Shown here in pieces: positions 25,260-32,316 of a stretch of DNA of 36,759 nucleotides. Source of the DNA: Acidobacteriota bacterium (lineage in GTDB: Bacteria > Acidobacteriota > Vicinamibacteria > Vicinamibacterales > UBA2999); contig JAKFYH010000065.1 of the NCBI GenBank assembly GCA_021730945.1, forward strand, positions 1 through 36,759. Direction: 5' to 3'. The notes beneath the pieces are model-generated. The model did not search any database, was not told the origin of the DNA, and saw only the letters and a program-made list of their open reading frames with translations. Position numbers and translations under genes: made by a program. How positions within the stretch are numbered: the first letter of the stretch is position 1; every line of letters starts with the position of its first letter.

Positions 25260-26126
25260 CTAGCGTGACGTGGCTGTCACGCCCGCCTTATCAAGAATGG
25301 CGGTCAGCGTCGCGGCGGTCTTGCGGGCGGGGAGGTTGCTGACATAGAAGTGCTTCGCGCCGAGATCGATCAAGGCGCGAATGGTGCGCGCGCAGACGTC
25401 CACCGGTGTCGCGCCGGCGGCAAACTCCTGCGTCAACCTGTCGACCGGCACCGGCAGGAACTGGCTCAACATTTCGAGGGTCCTGGTGTTGGCGCTGCGG
25501 TAGAAGAAGACTCCGAACACACCGGGCATGTCGAGACCGCCGCGGCGGCCGGCGTCAAGGAAGGCGGCGACCCGATCGGACTGGTGGTGCGACACGATCT
25601 GCGTGAGGTAGAAGTCGGCGCTGACGTGAGGATCCAGCAGGAACTCGACCTGTCCCACCGGATCGGCGATGGGATTGGCCCAGCCGCCCAGTTCCAGACC
25701 GGGATGCCGCTGGCGCAACAACTGGCGCAACTGCCAGGCGTGTTCCAGGCAACGCGTCCGGCCCACGTGCTTGTCGCCACCGAGCACGACGAGCGACGGA
25801 AAGCCGCCCTGCACGACCTGGTCGGAATACGCCAGGCAGAAGTCGAGCGAGTGCTTGGTCGTCAGGAACGGGATGACCTGCTGGCGGTCAACGGCGTCGC
25901 CCAGGTTGTTGATCAGGTGGCGCAGGTTGTTTTCTTCCTGCGCGCCGACCGCGCTATCGGTGACCATGACGCGCACGTCATGACGGGTCAGTGACCGAAT
26001 GGCGTGATAGGTGTCAATCCAGGCGTCCATGCCTTCGGCCGACTCGAGCTCCGCCCGCGGCGGGCGAAGCTCGACGGCGACGACAGTGGCGGGCTCGCGC
26101 CGCAGCTCAGACAGGTAGGACGTCAA
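25260..26126 (-). CDS. Methylenetetrahydrofolate-reductase-like protein
   Basis: A 288-residue TIM-barrel protein resembling MetF. It has VAVELRPPRAE near the N-terminus (Glu at the position of the catalytic Glu28 of E. coli MetF), LVVLGGDKH (the FAD/folate-site Asp region), ANPIADPVGQVEFLLDP, SADFYLTQIV and AKHFYVSNL in family order. It is shorter and more divergent than classical MetF, so flavin and substrate are uncertain; it may act in a variant one-carbon reaction. The start is TTG at 26124-26126, 3 bp after the stop of the DUF4412-like gene, so coupling is likely; TAAGG provides a weak Shine-Dalgarno. A pteridine-reductase-like gene lies nearby. Confidence 0.75.
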   Translation of the reverse strand: MTSYLSELRREPATVVAVELRPPRAELESAEGMDAWIDTYHAIRSLTRHDVRVMVTDSAVGAQEENNLRHLINNLGDAVDRQQVIPFLTTKHSLDFCLAYSDQVVQGGFPSLVVLGGDKHVGRTRCLEHAWQLRQLLRQRHPGLELGGWANPIADPVGQVEFLLDPHVSADFYLTQIVSHHQSDRVAAFLDAGRRGGLDMPGVFGVFFYRSANTRTLEMLSQFLPVPVDRLTQEFAAGATPVDVCARTIRALIDLGAKHFYVSNLPARKTAATLTAILDKAGVTATSR

Positions 26127-26129
26127 GCC

Positions 26130-26918
26130 TTACTTTTGTTCCTTGATCTTGTAGCCGGCCGGCGGCGCGAACAGGGTGTCGGCCAAATCGGTGGTTTCCA
26201 CCGACTGCACGGTGCTGGTGCTGCTGATGTTGCCCATCTTGGCCATCATGCCGGCCATGGGGCCGTCGCCTTCCATCTTGATGCTCATTTCCATCTCGTA
26301 GGGAATGCCGCCGGTCGCCGCCAGCTCGCGGTACATCTCCGCCATCGCCTTGGCCTGGCCGGGCGAGCCCTTGGCGCCACGCGGGTCGCTGAAGATCCAG
26401 CCCTTCTCCACCGCGCCCTTGTAGAAGTTGAGGTACTCAGCCGTGCCAGGCGCGCCCTTCACGACCCACATCGGGCCGGTCAGGTTCAAGGTGACTTTCA
26501 TGCCGCCCTTGCCGCCGATCGTGGTCGGCAGGGTGATCAACATGTCGTAGCCACTCGCGGTCTTGCCGCCAATGGTCTTGGTCTGGCCGTTGGCCTTGAC
26601 CGAGGCCTTCATCTCGCTGGTGTCGACCGCGGACTGCATGCTGGCGCCAAACGCCTGCATGTCCCACGAGTCGGCCTCCTTCTTCTTCGAGTCAAACGAG
26701 TAGAGACGCTGGTTGTCGACATCGAAAATCATCGAGCGGGTGGTGTCACCCGAGATGCTGTCGGTCCGCATCTTGTTGCCCTTGATGTAGGTGGTGCTCA
26801 CCATGTCGGTGGACATGCCCATGCCCTTGCCGCTCACGGTCGACTTGACCGTGACGTCGGCCCACGAGGTGGCGGCGAAACTGGCGGCGAACAGCGCGAC
26901 GAAAATGAGGCGTTTCAT
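26130..26918 (-). CDS. Exported DUF4412-like protein
   Basis: A 262-residue protein of unknown function with a signal peptide (about 1-20, ending SWAD). The mature part is rich in Met, Lys, Gly and Ser. Its N-terminal pattern (YIKGNKMRTDS, then IFDVDNQRLYSFD) resembles DUF4412-type proteins, which look like lipid- or metal-binding periplasmic beta proteins. A Met-rich stretch (EMEMSIKMEGDGPMAGMMAKM) near 210-232 could bind metal ions, which is only a suggestion. The start at ATG 26916-26918 follows GGAG by 9 nt; an in-frame ATG nine bases upstream abuts the GGAG and is rejected. It is followed 3 bp later by the MTHFR-like gene. Confidence 0.8.
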   Translation of the reverse strand: MKRLIFVALFAASFAATSWADVTVKSTVSGKGMGMSTDMVSTTYIKGNKMRTDSISGDTTRSMIFDVDNQRLYSFDSKKKEADSWDMQAFGASMQSAVDTSEMKASVKANGQTKTIGGKTASGYDMLITLPTTIGGKGGMKVTLNLTGPMWVVKGAPGTAEYLNFYKGAVEKGWIFSDPRGAKGSPGQAKAMAEMYRELAATGGIPYEMEMSIKMEGDGPMAGMMAKMGNISSTSTVQSVETTDLADTLFAPPAGYKIKEQK

Positions 26919-26945
26919 GTCGGTCATCTCCAGGGGGATGAGTCA

Positions 26946-26951
26946 ATTATA
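26946..26951 (-). promoter_or_regulatory. Perfect TATAAT -10 box of the DUF4412-like gene
   Basis: TATAAT on the minus strand, 27 bases before the ATG. The transcript would have a leader of about 20 nt that includes GGAG. The upstream -35 region lies inside the 19-bp repeat array and shows only a CACCGT at the right distance. The box touches the end of that array. Confidence 0.55.
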
Positions 26952-27018
26952 GGGTGCCCAGGGTGTGTACGGTGCCTAGGGGTGCGTACGGTGCCTAGGG
27001 GTGCGTACGGTGCCCAGG
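26952..27018. repeat. 19-bp tandem array between the S9 and DUF4412-like genes
   Basis: Three near-identical 19-bp copies of GGTGCGTACGGTGCCTAGG cover 26962-27018, preceded by a partial unit (26952-26961). It starts next to the TATAAT box of the DUF4412-like gene and ends 7 bp from the S9 stop codon. It could contain the -35 region of that promoter, which would put expression at the mercy of copy number. Confidence 0.85.
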
Positions 27019-27025
27019 GTGCCGG

Positions 27026-29464
27026 TCATTGTTGCGGCATCGACGTGGAGCGGGGCTTGGCGTCCTTGCCCCATTCGTTGGCCCAATTCAGCATCTCGGC
27101 GATGGTATGCATCATCGACTCGCGGGCGACATAGCCATGGGCTTCGTAGGGCAGCGTCACGTAGCGCACGGTGGCGCCGTGACCTTTCAGCGCGCGGTAG
27201 AAACGCTCCGATTGAATCGGATAGGTACCGGCGTTGTCGTCGGCCTCGCCGTGCATCAAGAGGATGGGCTCCTTGATCCGGTCGGCGTGATTGAACGGCG
27301 ACATGCGGGCGTAGAGTTGCGGCGCCTGCCAGAATGAGCGCTCCTCGTTCTGGAATCCAAACGGCGTCAGGGTGCGGTTATACGCGCCGCTGCGCGCGAT
27401 GCCGGCGCGGAAGATGTCGGAATGTGCCAGCAGGTTGGCGGTCATGAACGCGCCGTAGCTGTGCCCGCCGGCCACTACCCGCTCGGGATCGACGATGCCC
27501 ATGGCGGCCGCCTTGTCGACGGCGGCCTGCGCGCTGGCGACCAACTGCTCGATGTAGGTGTCGTTGGCGGTGTTGCCGGCACCGACGATCGGCATTTTCG
27601 GGTCGTCGATCACGGCAAAGCCCTGGGTGAGAAACAGCATGTGCAGCGTGCCCCAGCCCGGCGTCGTGAAACGATCCGCCGACCCTGTGACCTGGCTGGC
27701 CATCTTGGGATCGGCAAACTCCTGTGGATAGGCCCACAGCAGCGCGGGCAGCCGGCCCTGGGCCGGCGTCCAGCCGGGCGGCGTGTGAATGGTGGCGCGC
27801 ATCTGGACGCCGTCGGGGCGGGTGTAGGTCACCATTTCGGACTTCACGCCCTTCAGCGGCGGCGCCGGATCAGCGTAGGCCGACAGCGGCCGTCGCGAGT
27901 TTGATTCGCGGCCGCGCACGTAGAAGTTCGGCGGATCGCTTCGGGTCTCGTAGCGCGTGATGAACTTCGAGCCGTCATCCGACAGCAGGCCCAGCACCGT
28001 CTCGTAACCGCCGTCTTCGGTCTGGAAGACACGCTCCCTGGCGCCGGTCTTGATGTTGACCTTGTCGAGGAAGGGATGGTCGCCCTGCGGCGACGAGCCG
28101 ACGCCGGTCAGGTAGACGGTGTCGCCGGACTGGAACAAGGCATCGGCATTGGAGCTGCGCGCCTGACGAATCGGCGTGCCGGGATTGGCGTAGGCATCCT
28201 CGGAACTGCGCTCCCACAGCTTTCGCAGCGGCGCTCCCGCTGCATCGAGCACCGAGGTGCGCACGGCGCGCGTCTCGCGGTTGCCCTCGTTGATCCATGC
28301 GGCACCGGTTGTCGTCCAGGTGATGTTCTGGAACCGGTACTCGGTTCGGGTGAGCTCCACCGGCGTCAGCGCAAACGGCGCGGCCCACGTCATCACCTTG
28401 TCGCGGTGCGTGGCGGCGGTCTTGGGGTCGCCGCCGTCGAGCGGTTCGGCCCAGGCCAGGGTCGCCGGCAGCGTCGGATGCCAGCGCCAGGATCGGGGTC
28501 CGTTCAAGACGCCGCCCCGCGGGACGCTGTCGCCCAGCGGCAGGTCGGCCACGACCTTGACCAGCGCGCCCCGCCGATCCCAGATCTCTGCCATGGTCGG
28601 GAAGTCGTCGTAGCGGACCAGCCACGAGAAGGGCCGCTTGATGCGCGTGACGAGCGTGTACTGGCCGTCGGGCGACGGCCGGAACTCCGTGTAGATGGCC
28701 GGCCGGCCGAGCGGCGCGCGCTGGCCGGTGACGGCATCGACGGTTGCGAGTTGGCTGGTGCCGTAGTACTCGAACAGCGCCTCGTCGTGGGCGCTGGTCA
28801 GCATGTCTTGCACGGTGGGCGTCGGTGCCACACGGCCGCGGCTTTCCTGCGCGTTGGGTCCGGCCGGCGCCTCGGGTTGGGCCGGCGCCGCGCCGCGATT
28901 GGAATTGGTGAAGGCACACAGGAGCGAACCGCCCTCTCCGATCCAGCTGCAGGGCGCGCCGAATACCGCGTTCAACTGCGCCGGAGTCACCGCCTTGGCC
29001 TGTCCGGTCGCGGTTTCGCCAATCCACAACTCGACCCCGTTGTCGCGCATGTGGGTAAAGGCAAATCGACGGCCGTCGGGCGAGAAGCCAATCCACGAAA
29101 TCACCGGCATGACCGGCAGCGTCACCTTGCGCTCGCTGCTGTCGGCCACGACCTTCAAGGAGAGGCTGCGATAGCGCGCGTTCGATCGGTGGGGCGCGTT
29201 GGTCCTGGGATTGATACGCACCCCGGCCAATCGCAGCATCGGCTGCGCCAGCTCGGCAATGGTCGGCATGCTCGCGCGTTCGAGCAGCGCCACCACGTCG
29301 CGCGCCGGGCTCACCTCGGCCGTCGGCGGCGGCGGGGCATCCAGAATGTCAACGATGGTCTTGGGCGGCAGCAGGTAACCGCCGGCCGCCGGCTGGGCCG
29401 GCGCCTGGGCGAAAACCGCGACTGACCCGGTGAGGACAAGGGCCGTAAGGGTGAGGCTGCGCAT
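27026..29464 (-). CDS. Exported S9 serine peptidase (S9D glutamyl-endopeptidase-like)
   Basis: An 812-residue prolyl-oligopeptidase-family enzyme. Signal peptide (about 1-19, ending VFAQ), beta-propeller region (about 60-540) and alpha/beta-hydrolase catalytic domain (about 545-790). The catalytic triad is Ser669 (GGHSYGAF), Asp742 (GEADDN) and His776 (YEAHGY). Resemblance is closest to S9D glutamyl/acyl-peptide type peptidases; specificity is inferred from memory of the family. It probably acts in the periplasm. The -10-like TATACT lies 6 nt before the ATG and no Shine-Dalgarno is seen. A palindrome, GGTGTCTGACACC, overlaps the promoter spacer and could be an operator. Confidence 0.94.
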   Translation of the reverse strand: MRSLTLTALVLTGSVAVFAQAPAQPAAGGYLLPPKTIVDILDAPPPPTAEVSPARDVVALLERASMPTIAELAQPMLRLAGVRINPRTNAPHRSNARYRSLSLKVVADSSERKVTLPVMPVISWIGFSPDGRRFAFTHMRDNGVELWIGETATGQAKAVTPAQLNAVFGAPCSWIGEGGSLLCAFTNSNRGAAPAQPEAPAGPNAQESRGRVAPTPTVQDMLTSAHDEALFEYYGTSQLATVDAVTGQRAPLGRPAIYTEFRPSPDGQYTLVTRIKRPFSWLVRYDDFPTMAEIWDRRGALVKVVADLPLGDSVPRGGVLNGPRSWRWHPTLPATLAWAEPLDGGDPKTAATHRDKVMTWAAPFALTPVELTRTEYRFQNITWTTTGAAWINEGNRETRAVRTSVLDAAGAPLRKLWERSSEDAYANPGTPIRQARSSNADALFQSGDTVYLTGVGSSPQGDHPFLDKVNIKTGARERVFQTEDGGYETVLGLLSDDGSKFITRYETRSDPPNFYVRGRESNSRRPLSAYADPAPPLKGVKSEMVTYTRPDGVQMRATIHTPPGWTPAQGRLPALLWAYPQEFADPKMASQVTGSADRFTTPGWGTLHMLFLTQGFAVIDDPKMPIVGAGNTANDTYIEQLVASAQAAVDKAAAMGIVDPERVVAGGHSYGAFMTANLLAHSDIFRAGIARSGAYNRTLTPFGFQNEERSFWQAPQLYARMSPFNHADRIKEPILLMHGEADDNAGTYPIQSERFYRALKGHGATVRYVTLPYEAHGYVARESMMHTIAEMLNWANEWGKDAKPRSTSMPQQ

Positions 29465-29470
29465 GTGCGG

Positions 29471-29490
29471 AGTATAAGGTGTCTGACACC
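29471..29490 (-). promoter_or_regulatory. S9 peptidase promoter with GGTGTC-N-GACACC palindrome
   Basis: TATACT (29471-29476, minus strand) ends 6 nt before the S9 ATG. The perfect palindrome GGTGTCTGACACC (29478-29490) sits where the spacer between -35 and -10 would be. It could bind a repressor. It might instead be a dispersed REP-like element, because palindromes of this form are common in some genomes. Confidence 0.45.
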
Positions 29491-29500
29491 GCCGGCGCGA

Positions 29501-30718
29501 TCACGGGCTGGCGCCCGCCGCGGCGCCGGCAGCGCGGCCGGTGGCCCACGCCCATGCGAAGTTATGGCCGCCAATCGGGCCAAACGCGTCCAGGATTTCG
29601 CCGCAGAAGTAGAGGCCGGGGCACCGCCGGCTCTCAAGCGTTCGCGGCTCCACTTCGTCCAGGGCAACGCCACCGCCGGTGACCTCGGCCTTTTTGTAAC
29701 CTTCGTCACCGCTCACGGGCAGAATGTACGAGGTCAGGCGATCAATCAGCGCCAGCCGCTCGGTGCGTCGCAGGTCGCTGGTCCGCCGCTCGCGGGGGAC
29801 ACCGGCCTCGATCATCAAGCGTTCACCCAACCGCGCCGGCAGATGTTTGGCGAGGAGCGTGGCGATCAACGCTGAGGGCGCATCGAACTCAAGCTCCCAT
29901 GCCGCGGCATTGAGCGCCGACCACTGGGCCCGAATGGTCCGTCCACTTTCAGCGCGGCCTGGACGCGTCCTCACATGCGAGATATCCAACACGCTGGGTC
30001 CGCTGTACCCGCGATGGGTGAAGAGGAAGCCGCCGGAGGTCTCAACTGCGCGGGTGCCATCCTTCGCCCGCAATCGCACGTTCAGCGAGACGCCCGACAA
30101 GGCGGCGTGACCCGCGACCGGGTCGCCAAGCAGCGGCGTCAACGCCGGATACACCGGCACCATGCGATGACCAAGCCCGGCGGCGACCGTCAGACCGGTG
30201 CCGTCGCTGCCGGTCGCCGGTACCGACAATCCGCCGGTTGCCAGGACCACCCGCTCGGCGTGGAGATCGCCGCCGCCGGTCTGCAGCGAAAAGCCCGCGG
30301 CCGCCCGCTGAATCCCGATGACGCTGGTGTTGAACAGCATGCGCACGCCGCGCCGGCGTGCAAACGCGACCAGGCCGTCACGAATGTCCTTCGCCCGATT
30401 CGACTGGGGAAACAACTTGCCCGACTCCGCTTCGAGCGCCAGCGGAATGGCGAGGTCGCGCTCGAAGAAGGCTCGCTGCTCGTGCAGCGGCCACGACCGC
30501 AGCATGCCGCGCAGCAGGTGAGCCGGCGAATCGGTGACAAACCGTTCGGGCGCCAGCATTGAGGGCAAGACGTTACAGCGGCCGCCGCCGCTGATCAGGA
30601 TCTTCCGGCCGCCGTCGGCAGTGCGCTCAATCAACGTGACCTCGGCGCCGCCGCTCGCGGCAAACGCCGATGCGACCAGCCCCGCCGCGCCGCCGCCGAT
30701 TACCAACACAGATGACAT
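29501..30718 (-). CDS. HI0933/YhiN-family FAD-dependent oxidoreductase-like protein
   Basis: A 405-residue flavoprotein of the HI0933 family (function unknown; binds FAD). N-terminal Rossmann dinucleotide motif GGGAAGL, then ADGGRKILISGGGRCN, the ATGGLSVPATGSDGTG motif in the middle, GYSGPSVLDIS, and a C-terminal EVTGGGVALDE and GPIGGHNFAWAWATG. All regular family landmarks are present. ATG at 30716-30718 is chosen; the frame begins with GTG three codons earlier. No Shine-Dalgarno is visible because the start abuts a dispersed repeat. It is on the same strand as the M16 pair upstream and the S9 gene 36 bp downstream. Confidence 0.92.
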   Translation of the reverse strand: MSSVLVIGGGAAGLVASAFAASGGAEVTLIERTADGGRKILISGGGRCNVLPSMLAPERFVTDSPAHLLRGMLRSWPLHEQRAFFERDLAIPLALEAESGKLFPQSNRAKDIRDGLVAFARRRGVRMLFNTSVIGIQRAAAGFSLQTGGGDLHAERVVLATGGLSVPATGSDGTGLTVAAGLGHRMVPVYPALTPLLGDPVAGHAALSGVSLNVRLRAKDGTRAVETSGGFLFTHRGYSGPSVLDISHVRTRPGRAESGRTIRAQWSALNAAAWELEFDAPSALIATLLAKHLPARLGERLMIEAGVPRERRTSDLRRTERLALIDRLTSYILPVSGDEGYKKAEVTGGGVALDEVEPRTLESRRCPGLYFCGEILDAFGPIGGHNFAWAWATGRAAGAAAGASP

Positions 30719-30720
30719 CA

Positions 30721-30750
30721 GAGCCACAGATGACGCAGATGACGCAGATC
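30721..30750. repeat. Dispersed repeat (GATGACGCA)n at the start of the flavoprotein gene
   Basis: Two GATGACGCA units with flanking sequence; the first 20 bases are identical to those at 1514-1533. It lies directly upstream of the flavoprotein start codon and next to the 18-bp array, so it replaces the expected ribosome binding site region. Confidence 0.75.
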
Positions 30751-30761
30751 TCTACGAGACG

Positions 30762-30858
30762 TGTCCCGACAAGCGGTGCCCTCCCGACAAGCAGTGCCCT
30801 CCCGACAAGCGGTGCCCTCCCGACAAGCGGTGCCCTCCCGACAAGCGGTGCCCTCCCG
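30762..30858. repeat. 18-bp array (CCTCCCGACAAGCGGTGC)n, 5 units
   Basis: Five tandem 18-bp units (first one beginning TG instead of CC) plus a partial sixth. Units 3 to 5 are identical to each other and unit 2 differs by one base. On the minus strand, GGGAGGG repeats every 18 bases. The unit matches the array at 21720-21791, in particular CCTCCCGACAAG. The array ends 3 bp from the stop codon of the M16-like gene. It lacks spacers, so it is not CRISPR. Confidence 0.9.
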
Positions 30859-30861
30859 CCA

Positions 30862-32316
30862 TCATCTGAAGAGGCTATCGGTCGGAACCTGGATGACCGG
30901 ACCCAGGTTGAGCGCACGAATTCCGGCTTCGATCGCTTTCAAGTCGCCGACGACGACCACCGCCATTTTTTCGGGCTGGATGTAGCGCGCGGCGGCTCGC
31001 TGCAAGTCGGCGGCGGTGACCGCGGTCACGCGCGGCACGAAGTTGGCGAAGGTGGTCTCGGGAAGATTGTAGATGACCAGTTCCTCGAGCTTGCGAGCCA
31101 TGTCGCCGGTGGTCTCGAACTCACCCGGGAACCCCAGCGCCACGTAGTTGCGGGCCTTGGCCAGTTCATCGGCCGGTACCGGCGTCAGAATTCCGTTGAG
31201 CTCGTTGAAGAACTCCCTCACCGCATCAGCGGTCTTGTCGGTCTGGACGCCGGCGGCGGCAAGAAAGGGACCGGCCGACATGCGCATGTCAAACCCCGAG
31301 CTGGCGCCGTAGGCGTAGCCGTTCTTCTCGCGCAGGTTCTGGTTGAGACGCGACGTGAACGATCCGCCCAGCAGCGTGTTCAGCACTTCGAGGACCGCGT
31401 AGTCGGGTGTGGAGCGCGCGACGCCGACCCAGCCAATGCGAATCTGCGACTGTGCTGCCTCGGGCTTGTCGATCAGGTAGACCTGGCGCTTGTCGAGTTG
31501 CGGCGCGTTGGGCACCGCGGCGACGAGCGCCGCCATGCCCTCTGATTTCCACCCGCCGAACGCCTTCTCGAGCATCGGCAGTGCGGTGGCCGGTGTCAGG
31601 TCGCCGACCACGAGCAGCGTCGCGTTGTCGGGCCGGAAGTGCGAACGATAGAACGTTTTGAGATCGTCAACGGTGAGGGCTTCAATGCCGGCGGGCAGCC
31701 CGTTGGCCGGCGTGCCATAGCGGTGCGTCGGCCCGTAGATCATGCGCGGGAAGGCCAGTTGGACCAGGGCGCCGACGTTGTCACGCGCTTGCAGCAGGCC
31801 GGTGAGCCGCTCCTTGCGCAGCCGCTCGAGTTCGGTCGCCGGGAAGCTGGGGCGCAACGCCACGTCGGCCATCAGCGGCAGCGCATCCGCCAGTTTCGAG
31901 ACCGGGACCGACATGCGCACGGCCGAGGCGTCAAACGTGCTGCCGGTCGAGAGGTTGGCGCCGAGAAATTCGATGGCGTCGGCCAGATCGAGGGCCGACC
32001 GTGAGCCGGCGCCCTCGTCAAGCATGGCGGCCGTGAGGTTGCCGACCCCGTACTTGCCGATGGGATCGGCGGCACTGCCCGAGCGCACGATCAGGTTGAT
32101 CTGCGCCAGCGGCACTTCGTGGTGTTCCACCATCCACACGGCCAGGCCGTTCGACAACTGGTGTTTCTGGATGGCCGGCAGCTTCAACGACGGCGCCGGG
32201 CCAATGGGCGGCGGCTGCTTGCGGTCGGGTTGTTGCGCACCGAGCGTCGTCACCAACGTGACGACCAGCGTCAATCCGGCTAAAGCCGGACTCCACTTCT
32301 GCAGAGTCTTCTTCAT
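30862..32316 (-). CDS. M16-family peptidase-like protein, non-catalytic subunit
   Basis: A 484-residue exported protein (signal peptide about 1-27) of two M16 domains. The zinc-binding HxxEH motif is absent: the equivalent place reads GVGNLTAAMLDEGAG. The C-terminal half keeps the R-x-K-x-G-Y-A-Y motif (REKNGYAYG) that lines the substrate site in non-catalytic M16B partners. It therefore probably pairs with the catalytic subunit encoded just upstream (32313-33695), as in heterodimeric M16B peptidases (inference). Its ATG overlaps the stop of that gene as ATGA, 4 bp, so the two are translated together. Confidence 0.92.
   Translation of the reverse strand: MKKTLQKWSPALAGLTLVVTLVTTLGAQQPDRKQPPPIGPAPSLKLPAIQKHQLSNGLAVWMVEHHEVPLAQINLIVRSGSAADPIGKYGVGNLTAAMLDEGAGSRSALDLADAIEFLGANLSTGSTFDASAVRMSVPVSKLADALPLMADVALRPSFPATELERLRKERLTGLLQARDNVGALVQLAFPRMIYGPTHRYGTPANGLPAGIEALTVDDLKTFYRSHFRPDNATLLVVGDLTPATALPMLEKAFGGWKSEGMAALVAAVPNAPQLDKRQVYLIDKPEAAQSQIRIGWVGVARSTPDYAVLEVLNTLLGGSFTSRLNQNLREKNGYAYGASSGFDMRMSAGPFLAAAGVQTDKTADAVREFFNELNGILTPVPADELAKARNYVALGFPGEFETTGDMARKLEELVIYNLPETTFANFVPRVTAVTAADLQRAAARYIQPEKMAVVVVGDLKAIEAGIRALNLGPVIQVPTDSLFR

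Noticed and set aside
30762-30858. Tandem repeats as a CRISPR array
   Set aside because: The 18-bp units are directly adjacent with no spacers, and no cas genes are present.
30761-30985. Small plus-strand frame coding a repetitive SRQAVP peptide
   Set aside because: It is simply a translation of the 18-bp array running into the antisense strand of the M16-like gene; no start signal.
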